Origin: Asticcacaulis endophyticus
GTDB lineage: Bacteria; Pseudomonadota; Alphaproteobacteria; Caulobacterales; Caulobacteraceae
DNA length: 64,000 bases
Assembly (NCBI RefSeq): GCF_014652575.1
Contig: NZ_BMZB01000001.1
Coordinates: 1,045,722 to 1,109,721, forward strand
Reading direction: 5' to 3'
A program made the position numbers and the translations under genes. A model generated the notes under the pieces. It was not told where the DNA came from. It did not search any database and saw only the letters and a list, made by a program, of their open reading frames with translations. This document shows positions 16,388 through 25,055 of the stretch, piece after piece (positions within the stretch are counted from its first letter, which is position 1; each line of letters starts with the position of its first letter).

Positions 16388-17020
16388 TTAGTGTCCATTG
16401 TGGCCCAGTCCCAGACTGCGGGCCATGGTGACCAGGTCGGCCAGTGACCGGGCCTGCATCTTCTTCATGGCGTGGCCGCGATGAATCTTGATGGTGATTT
16501 CACTGAGCGACATTTTTCCGGCGATCTGCTTATTCAGCAGGCCTGATGTGACATGGGCCATGACCTCCTGCTCGCGCGGGCTCAAGGTGCTATAGCGTTC
16601 GCGTAAGCTCAGCAGGCTTTTTTCATCCAGACGGCGGCTGCGATCAAAGCTGATGGCTGAGGCGACCGCATCCAGCATGTCCTGATCGCGAAACGGCTTG
16701 GTCAGGAAATCGACCGCGCCGGCTTTCATGGCGCGCACTGACATCGGAATATCGCCGTGTCCGGTCATGAAGATGATGGGGATATGGATGTTCTGACGCG
16801 CCAGTTGGCTCTGGAACTCAAGGCCGCTGATCAGGGGCAGGCGTATATCGAGCACCAGACAGGACGGCAAATCCGGCAGATCGTGGGCCATAAACTCCAT
16901 GGCGGTCGAAAAGCTTCTGACGTCAAATCCCATGGAGCGGAACAGGCTCGATAAGGCCTCGCGGATGGCGCCGTCATCATCGACGACGAACACATGGGCG
17001 CTGTCCATAGGCGCGGTCAT
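16388..17020 (-). CDS. FixJ/NarL-type response regulator
   Basis: 210 aa. N-terminal receiver (VVDDDGAIREALSSLF; acceptor Asp in LVLDIRLPLISG; FMTGHGDIPMSVRAMKAGAVDFLTKPF), then a LuxR/GerE helix-turn-helix (LSPREQEVMAHVTSGLLNKQIAGKMSLSEITIKIHR). The GHGDIPMSVRAMK block is typical of FixJ/StyR/TodT/NodW regulators. Overlaps the sensor kinase gene by ATGA, so the two are coupled. The 18-bp palindromes at 18745 and 27975 are candidate binding sites. Confidence 0.92.
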   Translation of the reverse strand: MTAPMDSAHVFVVDDDGAIREALSSLFRSMGFDVRSFSTAMEFMAHDLPDLPSCLVLDIRLPLISGLEFQSQLARQNIHIPIIFMTGHGDIPMSVRAMKAGAVDFLTKPFRDQDMLDAVASAISFDRSRRLDEKSLLSLRERYSTLSPREQEVMAHVTSGLLNKQIAGKMSLSEITIKIHRGHAMKKMQARSLADLVTMARSLGLGHNGH

Positions 17021-18639
17021 ATGCCGGCGACCTGAGCCGGGGCGGGCGGCAGGGTGAAGTGCATGATCGTTCCCTTGTCGTTGCCTTTCGGCGGGGCCGT
17101 CCAGATCTGGCCGTTATGGGCTTCGATGATTGAGCGGCAAATCGATAGTCCCATGCCCATGCCATCATCGCGGGTTGAAAAGAACGGGCTGAAAACCGCC
17201 TCCAGATGATCGGCGGCAATGCCCGGCCCATTATCCTCAACGGTGGTTCTAACATTATGGTCATCATCAAGGGCTGTGGTGACCGTGAGGCGGCGGCTAT
17301 GGCCGCTGAGGTCGCTTAAGGCGTGGATACTGTTGAGCATGACATTGATCACGACCTGCTGAAGCTGCACCTTATCGCCGGTGACCTGCGGCAGAGGGTC
17401 GGACAGCTCAAGCCGCAACGTCACCTGATGGCTGTTGATTTCGTGCTGCATCAGCAACACCGCATCATGGATGATATCGTTGATATCGAGCGGTTTGGAC
17501 TGGGGCTCTGACTTTACCGACATGGCCCGCAGTTTCCAGATGACATCGCTGGCGCGCCGGCCTTCGCTGATGACGCGGGTAATGGCACTCTTAGCTTCGT
17601 GCATATCCGGCTCAGGCCGCCCCAGCCAGCGCAGGGCCGCTTCTCCATTGGTGACGATGGCTGCCAGAGGCTGATTGACCTCATGGGCGATGGAGGCGGT
17701 CAGTTCGCCTAAAGTGGTCATGCGGCTGACGTGGGCCAGATCGGCCTGAGCCTTGGCCAGATCGGTCTGGGCCTGCACCCGGTCGGTGATATCAAGCACG
17801 CACACCAGCACATGGGCAAAGGTCGGGTCATCGATCGGGAAGGTCGTGGCGCACACGATGTCACGGTATTCGCTGTCCAGTGCGCGGATCTGGGTGACGG
17901 TTTCGCAGGACGGATCACCGCGCGCCAGCGCCCGTAACAAAGCCTCAAATGAGGGCATAGTCTCCGGCACGAAAATGGTGTTGAGCGAGGACATGAACTC
18001 ATCCTTACGCGTCCCCTTGACCAGTTTCACCGCCGTTTCATTGATATCGATGATCCGGACCAGCCCGACCGCCTCGATCACAAATTCCGGATGGCTGGCG
18101 ATATAGCGGTCGATGTCCGTTATACCTTCGGCGCGCAACTGACTAAAGCGGGCCACGACGGCAGTATAGTCTTCTTCCCAGATGCCAAAGCGCGTGGTTT
18201 CAAAGATCGAGCGAAAGCGCTGCTCGTTGGCCTGCAATATGCGGGTGGCCGACTGGGTCTTAAGTGCCAGCGCGGTGGCGATGACGATCGCAGCGATGCT
18301 GATCAGGGCGCGAATGAAGGGTGGGGCGGTGACCTCATCGATCTGTCCGCGCGTAAGATCCTGCCCATGGCCCATGATGTAGCTGATGATCGTCAGAGTC
18401 ACGCACAGGCCCGACAGGGCGATCAGGCCCTTGCGCCGGCAAAAATTGGCCGACATCAGAATCACCACGACATAAAGCACCGCCACGGCCGTCCCCAGTG
18501 GCACCAGCGTGTCTATCAGGAAGATGGCGACGATCAGTACCGCCGTGCAGGCCTGAAAAAACAGCATATCCTCAGCCAGCAACGGCTTACCGTTGCCGTT
18601 CAGCGTCAGCCATGCGGGCAGATGAGGAGCGGAGGACAT
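17017..18639 (-). CDS. Membrane PAS sensor histidine kinase
   Basis: 540 aa from ATG 18639 (a TTG at 18654 would add 5 aa). Four hydrophobic segments in the first 125 residues, then a linker and a PAS-like region (RFRSIFETTRFGIWEED; a second segment FVIEAVGLVRIIDINETAVKLV), HisKA with His in ASIAHEVNQPLAAI, and an ATPase domain with QQVVINVMLNSIHAL, VEDNGPGI and GMGMGLSICRSIIEAHNG. The FixL-like arrangement suggests ligand or redox sensing, but no heme ligand can be assigned. Operon: kinase, FixJ-type regulator, single receiver. Confidence 0.92.
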   Translation of the reverse strand: MSSAPHLPAWLTLNGNGKPLLAEDMLFFQACTAVLIVAIFLIDTLVPLGTAVAVLYVVVILMSANFCRRKGLIALSGLCVTLTIISYIMGHGQDLTRGQIDEVTAPPFIRALISIAAIVIATALALKTQSATRILQANEQRFRSIFETTRFGIWEEDYTAVVARFSQLRAEGITDIDRYIASHPEFVIEAVGLVRIIDINETAVKLVKGTRKDEFMSSLNTIFVPETMPSFEALLRALARGDPSCETVTQIRALDSEYRDIVCATTFPIDDPTFAHVLVCVLDITDRVQAQTDLAKAQADLAHVSRMTTLGELTASIAHEVNQPLAAIVTNGEAALRWLGRPEPDMHEAKSAITRVISEGRRASDVIWKLRAMSVKSEPQSKPLDINDIIHDAVLLMQHEINSHQVTLRLELSDPLPQVTGDKVQLQQVVINVMLNSIHALSDLSGHSRRLTVTTALDDDHNVRTTVEDNGPGIAADHLEAVFSPFFSTRDDGMGMGLSICRSIIEAHNGQIWTAPPKGNDKGTIMHFTLPPAPAQVAGI

Positions 18640-18654
18640 GAATAACGCCCACAA

Positions 18655-18967
18655 AGCGAACTATGGAAAGGTATATTAGCGAAACAAGATATGCTATTAT
18701 GACGCGGTGCGCCATTGTTTTTCAGGCTTTGCGACCTTTGTCGGCCTATACCTTGGTATAGGGTTCCCTGAACCTAAACCTTAAGGTTATGTCTCCTCAA
18801 GTAGAATTGCCGTCACGGCACCTGTGAGCCAAGATAAGAACGATCGGGGCCGTTTCGCCCATACTTTTTTACCCCGGCCCATTTTTGTATCTGCGTAATT
18901 CACTGGCACGGCATGATCGCTTCGGCGGCGGCCTTGCGTCGACACGAATGACACAGGAGAAAACGTC
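18655..18967. other. Intergenic region between sensor kinase and LuxR-type gene
   Basis: 313 bases (to the annotated kinase start) without a gene. It holds an 18-bp palindrome at 18745-18762 and the Shine-Dalgarno AGGAG of the downstream gene. It is the divergent promoter region of both flanking genes. Nothing else recognised. Confidence 0.7.
18745..18762. promoter_or_regulatory. 18-bp palindrome, candidate response-regulator site, copy 1
   Basis: CCTATACCTTGGTATAGG is a perfect palindrome. A near-identical CCTATACCTGCGTATAGG lies at 27975-27992. Size and form resemble the ATAAACCATGGTTTAT-type boxes of FixJ/TodT/StyR regulators. It sits between the kinase operon and a divergent LuxR-type gene. 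Confidence 0.55.
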
Positions 18968-19249
18968 ATGCAAACTCAGCCGATTGAAGCCCTGGTTTCG
19001 TCCTATGCGGCCTCACCGTTTCGCACGCCCACCAAATCGGAGCCCTCCAGATCTGAGCATTTAAGCCTGCGCGAAGTCAGCGTGGTGCGTCTGATTGGTC
19101 AGGGTATGTCCAATAAGGTCATCGCCCGCCGGTTGGGGATCACGCCGGAAACGGTCAAATCCCATGTAAAGAACATCTTTGTAAAGCTGTCGGTGCGCAA
19201 CCGTGCCGAAGCGGCTTTTCGCGCCGAAAAGCTTGGCATAGTGGTTTAG
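18968..19249 (+). CDS. Small LuxR/GerE-type DNA-binding protein
   Basis: 93 aa with AGGAG at 8 bases before the ATG. The N-terminal 35 residues are polar and unstructured; residues 36-93 form a complete GerE helix-turn-helix (LREVSVVRLIGQGMSNKVIARRLGITPETVKSHVKNIFVKL). There is no receiver or ligand-binding domain. It stands divergent from the sensor kinase operon, with a palindrome between them, and may be part of the same circuit. Convergent overlap of 4 bases with the DUF4442 gene. Confidence 0.88.
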   Translation: MQTQPIEALVSSYAASPFRTPTKSEPSRSEHLSLREVSVVRLIGQGMSNKVIARRLGITPETVKSHVKNIFVKLSVRNRAEAAFRAEKLGIVV

Positions 19250-19710
19250 GTCTTAGGTTTGGTCTTTTCGCCCTTTTTGCGCACATAAAGCGTCTTATCG
19301 ACCTCAGCGATGATTTGGCCGTCATCGTCGATGATATCGACTTTCAGCACCGGTTCGGTCTTGCCGTTCAGGTCGGCCATATCGCGGATCTGCATGGCCT
19401 CAGCGTGGCTCAGGCGAAACAGAGCCCGCACCCTGCCGCGGCCCGGTCGGACAAAGCGGATAGAGGCGGCCTTGTCCCAGACGATATAGTCCTTACCCAG
19501 TTGCATCATCAGCATCAGCATGAAAAACGGATCGGTCATGGCATAGAGCGACCCGCCGAACTGAGTGCCGACAATGTTGCGATTCCACCAGGTCAGCTTC
19601 ATGGCGACATCGATCTCGGTATAGTCATTGCTTGTGCGCGTGACCTTGATCCCGGCCCCCAGCAGCGGCGGATAGAAGTTGATGTTCTTAACGAGGAATG
19701 GCTTACTCAT
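19246..19710 (-). CDS. DUF4442 (hotdog-fold thioesterase-like) protein
   Basis: 154 aa from ATG 19710, which overlaps the SMR stop (ATGA). Hotdog-fold features: WWNRNIVGTQFGGSLYAMTDPFFMLML (helix with Asp) and a central KAASIRFVRPGRGRVRA strand, as in DUF4442/PaaI-like proteins. No substrate can be named. Translationally coupled with the upstream SMR transporter. Lys-rich C-terminus. Confidence 0.82.
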   Translation of the reverse strand: MSKPFLVKNINFYPPLLGAGIKVTRTSNDYTEIDVAMKLTWWNRNIVGTQFGGSLYAMTDPFFMLMLMMQLGKDYIVWDKAASIRFVRPGRGRVRALFRLSHAEAMQIRDMADLNGKTEPVLKVDIIDDDGQIIAEVDKTLYVRKKGEKTKPKT

Positions 19711-20042
19711 GCGGTATGCGCCAACTTTGAAAAGACCTGCATTACAACGACGCCTGAAATGATCAGGGCGATGCCGATGATGGCGGGCAGATCGAGTTTC
19801 TGCTTGAACGCCAGCCATCCAACGAATGATATCAGCACGATCCCCAATCCGCTCCAGACCGCATAGACAATCCCGACCGGCAGTGACTTTAGCGTTAGCG
19901 ACATCAGGTAAAAAGCCGTACCGTAGCCGATGCACACTATGATGCTGTAGAGTGGTTTGGTGAATTGCTGTGAGGCCTGAAGCGCTGAGGTGGCGATCAC
20001 TTCGGCAACAATCGCGCCGATAAGCGTAAGGTAAGGGTGCAT
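19707..20042 (-). CDS. Small multidrug resistance transporter, EmrE/Qac subtype
   Basis: 111 aa, four transmembrane helices. Glu14 (the proton/substrate carboxylate) and Trp63 (YAVWSGLGIVLI) are at the EmrE positions. This subtype exports quaternary and aromatic cations in exchange for protons, as an antiparallel dimer. Back to back with the Gdx gene at 20252, so two functionally distinct SMR proteins share one intergenic region. Confidence 0.92.
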   Translation of the reverse strand: MHPYLTLIGAIVAEVIATSALQASQQFTKPLYSIIVCIGYGTAFYLMSLTLKSLPVGIVYAVWSGLGIVLISFVGWLAFKQKLDLPAIIGIALIISGVVVMQVFSKLAHTA

Positions 20043-20118
20043 GGGGACTCCTTTTGGAAAAGGCTTATCCTACCCAATGCGGCCTGACTAGACTGACCTT
20101 GCGGCAGCTAACGCGGTC

Positions 20119-20147
20119 TTTACTCAAAGACGGCCTTAATCTATATG
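20119..20147 (+). promoter_or_regulatory. Putative promoter of the guanidine-III riboswitch/gdx transcript
   Basis: TTTACT (20119-20124), 17-base spacer, TATATG (20142-20147). The predicted start at about 20154 puts the riboswitch at the very 5' end of the RNA. Confidence 0.55.
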
Positions 20148-20154
20148 ACCCTCA

Positions 20155-20221
20155 CCGGACGAGACGCGCCGTACCCGGTAGCCTTGCGCTGCGGCTTTCC
20201 CGCCGAAAGACAAGACGACGC
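20155..20221 (+). promoter_or_regulatory. Guanidine-III riboswitch
   Basis: Contains the diagnostic pseudoknot strands CCGGACGAGACGCGCCGT, ACCCGGT and, after an extra hairpin, GACAAGACGACGC, in the order known for the ykkC-III class. Between the ACCCGGT and GACAAGACG blocks there is an insert of about 24 bases able to form a small GC hairpin (GCGGC..). It sits 30 bases before a guanidinium exporter gene, the classic target. The end lies close enough to the Shine-Dalgarno to permit translational control. Confidence 0.9.
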
Positions 20222-20251
20222 ATTGTTTCATAGTTTGAAAGGATGCGCGCA

Positions 20252-20575
20252 ATGTCTTTGCCGTGGATTTATCTGATTATCGCCGGTGTGTTAGAAGTCT
20301 GCTGGGCGATTGGCCTCAAGTACACAGAAGGCTTTACCAAGCCCATACCGTCTGCCTTTACCCTGATCACGCTGGCCTTGAGCATGTATCTGCTGGCCAA
20401 AGCGGCGGAAGTTTTACCGATCGGCACGGCCTATGCGGTCTGGGTTGGCATCGGTGCATTGGGGGCGGCAATCCTCGGTATTTTCCTGTTTCAGGAAGCA
20501 GTGACGCCGTTAAGGGTGTTATTTCTGGTCATGCTGCTGGTCGCGATCATTGGCCTGAAATCGACCGCGCACTGA
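20252..20575 (+). CDS. gdx: Guanidinium exporter Gdx (SugE-type SMR)
   Basis: 107 aa from ATG 20252, which has AAGGA 8 bases upstream; an ATG at 20243 overlaps that site. Four helices. Gdx-subtype marks: Glu15 and Trp18 in LEVCWAIGLKYTEGFTKP, and AVWVGIGALGAA. Gdx proteins exchange guanidinium for protons. The guanidine-III riboswitch upstream supports this substrate strongly. Confidence 0.95.
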   Translation: MSLPWIYLIIAGVLEVCWAIGLKYTEGFTKPIPSAFTLITLALSMYLLAKAAEVLPIGTAYAVWVGIGALGAAILGIFLFQEAVTPLRVLFLVMLLVAIIGLKSTAH

Positions 20576-20580
20576 TCTGA

Positions 20581-20859
20581 CTACCATTTCGCCCAGGTTC
20601 GGCGGTTCAGTATGATGTGGTGCGCCGTTAAAAAGAATATCGCCCCCGCCGTGCCGATGACAACGGCCCCGGCAGTGCCAGCGCCTATGCCCAGCAAGAA
20701 GCTGACCGTATAGGTCATGATGGCACCGAATACGCCCAGCACCACGTTAAACCACAGTTTGCTGTTGGTTTTAGCCATGATCGCAATCAGCCCGGCCACC
20801 GCTCCAATCAGGGCGCCGGTGGCCATGGCGATGATCCAGCCGATCTGCATATCTGTCAT
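20581..20859 (-). CDS. Small Gly-rich membrane protein (GlsB/YeaQ/YmgE-like)
   Basis: 92 aa, three hydrophobic segments rich in Gly/Ala (IAMATGALIGAVAGLIAIMA; VVLGVFGAIMTYTVSFLLGI; AVVIGTAGAIFFLTAHHIIL). The pattern fits the transglycosylase-associated/GlsB family of small stress-linked membrane proteins. The start has GAAGGT upstream. Convergent with gdx with 5 bases between. Confidence 0.65.
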   Translation of the reverse strand: MTDMQIGWIIAMATGALIGAVAGLIAIMAKTNSKLWFNVVLGVFGAIMTYTVSFLLGIGAGTAGAVVIGTAGAIFFLTAHHIILNRRTWAKW

Positions 20860-20976
20860 AAGTGTACCTTCGGTACGGTCAAATTCTAAAGGGTAACCGT
20901 GCGTGGCCGCATGTAAGATTAAAATGGGTCAGCGCGTCACAGGTTATAAATAACCTATAGAATTTAATATTTTACC

Positions 20977-21762
20977 TTAAGCTGTGGCCGAGCCTGTCTT
21001 GATGACCGAAGCGACCATTTTTAGAAAATCCGGTATGGCAAAAGGCTTGGGCAAAATGGCATTGGCACCGGCAACTTCGGCGGCGGCCAGCACATGCAGG
21101 GCGCTGATTTTGGAGTTGGCGTCCTGCGACATGGCGATCACCTTGATGTGGGGCCAGTCCTTGCGGATCTGGCCGATACCGGCGATGCCCCCGATACCGG
21201 GTATCAGGATCGAGGTTATGACCATGTCCAGAAGGCTCAGATTATGGTCGAAAAAGGCATCTTCCATATTGACCGCTTCGGAGACCGTATAGCCGACCTG
21301 ACGCAGCACCAGCGTAACCTTGGTGCGCAGCAATTCATCGTCTTCGATGACCAGAATGTGATGCTCGGTTCGACGCGCACGGTGATAGCTGGCCGTCTCA
21401 TCAAGGATGGTCTTGAGCTGGTCCTTGCTGAAGGGCTTGGTCAGGGTGAACTCTGCTCCAGCGGCTTTGGCACCTGTGATCTGAGCCTCCAGCGCCTTGG
21501 GGCCCCACTGATCATGGGCCACAATCAGAAGCGGCGTAGACGGCGCCAACCTGCGGATGTCATCAATCCGGTCGGTCAGATTGACCCCGTCGATATTGGC
21601 CTCAAACATCAAAAGCTTAAAGCGTTCCGATTTCAGCAGGTCAAGCGCAGTTGAAGGGTCAAAGCTTACGATAGCGGGCCATTTCTGAGCATCCAGCATG
21701 GTCGCTATATGCTGCGCTTCGGCCCGGTTTGGATTTAGAACCAGAACACTACTATGGCTCAT
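20977..21762 (-). CDS. Tandem receiver protein with both phospho-acceptor Asp residues replaced
   Basis: 261 aa, two CheY-like domains (about 1-125 and 134-258) and no output domain. In the first, the acidic pocket reads LNPN (no Asp) and the acceptor position is Glu54 (MFEANIDG). In the second, the acidic pocket IEDD is intact but the acceptor position is Ser184 (VITSILIPG). The Lys of each (LTKPF, LPKPF) remains. Such pseudo-receivers work by protein contacts rather than phosphorylation; the Glu may mimic the phosphorylated state. No kinase gene is adjacent. Confidence 0.88.
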   Translation of the reverse strand: MSHSSVLVLNPNRAEAQHIATMLDAQKWPAIVSFDPSTALDLLKSERFKLLMFEANIDGVNLTDRIDDIRRLAPSTPLLIVAHDQWGPKALEAQITGAKAAGAEFTLTKPFSKDQLKTILDETASYHRARRTEHHILVIEDDELLRTKVTLVLRQVGYTVSEAVNMEDAFFDHNLSLLDMVITSILIPGIGGIAGIGQIRKDWPHIKVIAMSQDANSKISALHVLAAAEVAGANAILPKPFAIPDFLKMVASVIKTGSATA

Positions 21763-21949
21763 AATGACGTCTGAAAGCTCCTGTTTCAGATACTATTATG
21801 ACGGTCTTCAGTTAATAAGTAAAAAATGAGCCGTTTATAATAAACCTGTATGCGGTTACAGGTCTTGCCGCGCTTGCTGTTTTGCAGGTGCAGGGATAAG
21901 CTTGCGATATGATCATAATATTATCGGTCAGACATCTTAAGGCAAACCT

Positions 21950-22780
21950 ATGACCAAAGCCGCCGATACCGTCTATTCAGCATTGCAGAGGTGGCGTGTC
22001 GATGCGGCTAAGCCGCTCATTGTCGGCATTTGCGGCGCGCAAGGTTGCGGCAAGTCGACCCTTGCGGCTGAGGTGCGGCAACGACTGGAAGATGAGGGGG
22101 TGAGGGTGGCGGTGTTGTCGCTGGATGACCTTTATCTGTCGCGGCAAAGGCGATCCGACATTGCCGTCCGCTATCATCCTTTGTTTGCGACGCGCGGTGT
22201 GCCCATGACCCACGATGCGCCTCTGGGGGAGCGGCTGCTTGAAAACCTGAAAGCCGGTCGCGCGACCCTGTTGCCACGCTTTGATAAGGCGGTCGATCAG
22301 CCGCATCCGTCGCAAGCCTGGACGCCGGTGACCGGGCCGGTCGATGTGGTTTTGTTTGAGGGCTGGTGCGTGGGGGCGATCTCACAAGCCTATGACGACC
22401 TGATCGATCCCGTAAACGGCTTTGAGACCGAGAACGACCCGGACGGCATCTGGCGGCGCTATGTCAATCAGGCCTTGATGGGCAGCTATGCGCGGCTGTT
22501 TGGCTATATCGACCGGCTGGTGTTGTTGGCCGCGCCCGATTTCGAGGTGGTGACGCGCTGGCGCACTGAGCAGGAACATGACCTGAAACAACGTCTGGCC
22601 AAGGAAGGCCGCACCGGCGAGCATGTCATGAGCGATGATGAGGTCGCTGCCTTTGTCCTTGCCTATGAGCGCCTGACCCGGCATATCCTGAGCGAAATGC
22701 CCGCCCGTGCCGATCTGGTGCTTAAGCTTGATACCGATCGGCGCGTGACGGCGGCAATCTCAGGAGAGGATAACCGATGA
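21950..22780 (+). CDS. P-loop kinase of the D-glycerate 3-kinase (GLYK) type
   Basis: 276 aa. Walker A GICGAQGCGKSTL, then LSLDDLYLSRQRR, RGVPMTHD, LPRFDKAVDQP and FEGWCVGA, which is the fingerprint of the GLYK/Tda10 kinase family. These phosphorylate D-glycerate to 3-phosphoglycerate, though bacterial members are little tested. It overlaps the aldo-keto reductase gene by ATGA. A shared role in small three-carbon carbonyl/acid metabolism is a reasonable inference. Confidence 0.85.
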   Translation: MTKAADTVYSALQRWRVDAAKPLIVGICGAQGCGKSTLAAEVRQRLEDEGVRVAVLSLDDLYLSRQRRSDIAVRYHPLFATRGVPMTHDAPLGERLLENLKAGRATLLPRFDKAVDQPHPSQAWTPVTGPVDVVLFEGWCVGAISQAYDDLIDPVNGFETENDPDGIWRRYVNQALMGSYARLFGYIDRLVLLAAPDFEVVTRWRTEQEHDLKQRLAKEGRTGEHVMSDDEVAAFVLAYERLTRHILSEMPARADLVLKLDTDRRVTAAISGEDNR

Positions 22781-23811
22781 CCTATACCCCCGCCGCTGCC
22801 CGCTATGACGCCATGCCTTATCGCCGCTGTGGGCGTTCGGGGCTGAAACTGCCCGCCATATCCCTGGGGCTGTGGCAGAATTTCGGGGGCACGGATGTGT
22901 TTGAAACGGGCCGGGCCGTGCTGCGCCATGCCTTTGATGCGGGCATTACCCATTTCGATCTGGCCAACAACTATGGCCCGCCACCGGGATCGGCTGAGGA
23001 AAACTTCGGCAGGGTTTTAGCGTCCGATTTCAAGCCCTATCGTGATGAGATGGTTATCTCGACCAAGGCCGGCTGGGACATGTGGCCGGGGCCGTACGGT
23101 GGCATCGGCGGGTCGCGCAAGTACCTGATCGCGTCCTGTGACCAGAGCCTTAAGCGTATGGGGCTGGATTACGTCGATATCTTTTACTCGCACAGGGTCG
23201 ATCCGGAAACCCCACTGGAAGAGACGATGGGCGCGCTGATCAGCCTGCACCAGCAGGGCAAGGCGCTCTATGTCGGTATCTCCTCCTACTCGCCGGAACT
23301 GACGCGCAAGGCAGCCGCGATTTTGACGGCGGAAAATGTGCCGCTTTTGATTCATCAGCCGTCCTATTCGATGCTCAACCGCTGGATCGAGGACGGGTTG
23401 CTGGAGACGCTTGAGGATTTAGGCACGGGCTGCATCGCCTTTTCACCGTTGGCGCAGGGGTTCTTGACGCGCAAATATCTCAATGGTGTGCCCGCCGATG
23501 CCCGCGCGGCCAAGGCCGGATCGTTCCGGCAGGGCCTGATCACGCTGGAAAATCTTGAGCGTATCCGCCAGTTAGACCTGATCGCCCAAGGCCGTGGTCA
23601 GTCGCTGGCGCAAATGGCGATTGCCTGGGTGCTGCGCGACCCGCGGGTGACTTCGGCCCTGATCGGGGCGCGCAATGTCGAGCAATTGGCGGATTCGCTA
23701 AAGGCCCTTGATCGCCTTGATTTCAGCGCGGAGGAACTGGCGCAGATCGACACCCATGCTGTCGATGGCGGGCTTAATATCTGGAAGGTGTCGTCGGAAC
23801 TTAAATCTTAG
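22777..23811 (+). CDS. yghZ: Aldo/keto reductase, L-glyceraldehyde 3-phosphate reductase (YghZ) type
   Basis: 344 aa, TIM-barrel. Very close to E. coli YghZ in [45 protein letters not shown] and VGISSYSPE. Catalytic Asp/Tyr/Lys/His are visible ([20 protein letters not shown]). YghZ reduces L-glyceraldehyde 3-phosphate and methylglyoxal with NADPH. Coupled to the glycerate-kinase-like gene; convergent 4-base overlap with dadA. Confidence 0.95.
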   Translation: MTYTPAAARYDAMPYRRCGRSGLKLPAISLGLWQNFGGTDVFETGRAVLRHAFDAGITHFDLANNYGPPPGSAEENFGRVLASDFKPYRDEMVISTKAGWDMWPGPYGGIGGSRKYLIASCDQSLKRMGLDYVDIFYSHRVDPETPLEETMGALISLHQQGKALYVGISSYSPELTRKAAAILTAENVPLLIHQPSYSMLNRWIEDGLLETLEDLGTGCIAFSPLAQGFLTRKYLNGVPADARAAKAGSFRQGLITLENLERIRQLDLIAQGRGQSLAQMAIAWVLRDPRVTSALIGARNVEQLADSLKALDRLDFSAEELAQIDTHAVDGGLNIWKVSSELKS

Positions 23812-25055
23812 CCATAACGATTGAGGCTTAAATCCGACGTTTCGATCTCAGGCTTAATCCCGCTAATCAGGTCGGCCAGCACCCGCCCGGAACCGCACGA
23901 CATGGTCCAGCCGAGCGTGCCGTGGCCGGTATTTAGCCACAGGTTAGAATAGCGCGTGGCCCCTATCACCGGCGTGCCGTCGGGCGTCATGGGGCGCAGG
24001 CCCGACCAGAACTTGGCCTGAGATTGATCACCCGCCCCGCCGAACAGGTCTTCGACCGAAAAGGTCAAAGTCTCTTGTCTTGTGGCGGGCAGTTCCTTGG
24101 AAAAACCGGCGATTTCGGCCATGCCGCCGACGCGGATGCGTGACCCTAAGCGCGTGATGGCGATCTTATAGGTCTCATCCATCACGGTTGACATGGGCGC
24201 GCGCGCCTCATCCACGATCGGCACGGTGATCGAATAGCCCTTGACCGGATAGACCGGCACATCGAGGCTAAGCGGTTTCAGAAACGCCGGACTGTAGCTG
24301 CCGAGCGCACACACAAAGGCATCGGCTTCATAGTCACCCTTGGACGTTTCAAGTGCCACGATCCGCTCCCCTTCACGCCGCAACCCGGTCATGGCGGTGT
24401 CAAAGATGAACTTGACCCCCAGAGCTTCACATCGGGTCGCTAAGGCATTGGTAAAGATAAAACAGTCGCCGGTTTCGTCCTGCGGCAGGCGTAAGCCCCC
24501 GACGATTTTCGATGTATCAATCCCCGGCTCAATACGCGCACATCCGGCGGGGTCGAGCACCTCAAACGGCACGCCGCCCTCAGTGAGAACCTCAGTGTCC
24601 TTGCCGACCCCGTCCATCTGTTTCTGGGTGCGGAAAACCTGCAAGGTGCCCAGTTCGCGGTGGTCATAGTCTATGCCGGTTTCCCCGCGCAGCGCGATCA
24701 GGCAGTCGCGGCTATAGTCGGCAATGCGCACCATCCGGCCTTTGTTGGTATGGTAGGCGCTGTAATTGCAGTTCATCAGCATCGACCACATCCACCGGAT
24801 GGTCGCCGCATCAAACATCGGCTGGATGATCAGCGGGGCACGCTTCATAAACAGCCATTTTGCGGCCTTTTGCGGAATGCCGGGTGCGGCCCAGGGCGAA
24901 GAATAGCCGGGCGAAATCTCACCGGCATTGGCAAATGAGGTCTCAAGCGCCGGGCCGGACTGCCGGTCGATCACCGTGACCTCATGCCCCGCCTTGGCCA
25001 GATACCAGGCCGAGGTCACGCCGATAACACCGGCACCTAAGATAATGATTTTCAT
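23808..25055 (-). CDS. dadA: D-amino acid dehydrogenase
   Basis: 415 aa, DAO-family flavoenzyme. N-terminal FAD site [20 protein letters not shown], then [16 protein letters not shown], and a C-terminal [20 protein letters not shown] as in DadA. It oxidises D-alanine and other D-amino acids to keto acids, passing electrons to the quinone pool. Overlaps the alanine racemase gene by ATGA; the operon turns L-alanine to D-alanine to pyruvate. Confidence 0.96.
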   Translation of the reverse strand: MKIIILGAGVIGVTSAWYLAKAGHEVTVIDRQSGPALETSFANAGEISPGYSSPWAAPGIPQKAAKWLFMKRAPLIIQPMFDAATIRWMWSMLMNCNYSAYHTNKGRMVRIADYSRDCLIALRGETGIDYDHRELGTLQVFRTQKQMDGVGKDTEVLTEGGVPFEVLDPAGCARIEPGIDTSKIVGGLRLPQDETGDCFIFTNALATRCEALGVKFIFDTAMTGLRREGERIVALETSKGDYEADAFVCALGSYSPAFLKPLSLDVPVYPVKGYSITVPIVDEARAPMSTVMDETYKIAITRLGSRIRVGGMAEIAGFSKELPATRQETLTFSVEDLFGGAGDQSQAKFWSGLRPMTPDGTPVIGATRYSNLWLNTGHGTLGWTMSCGSGRVLADLISGIKPEIETSDLSLNRYG

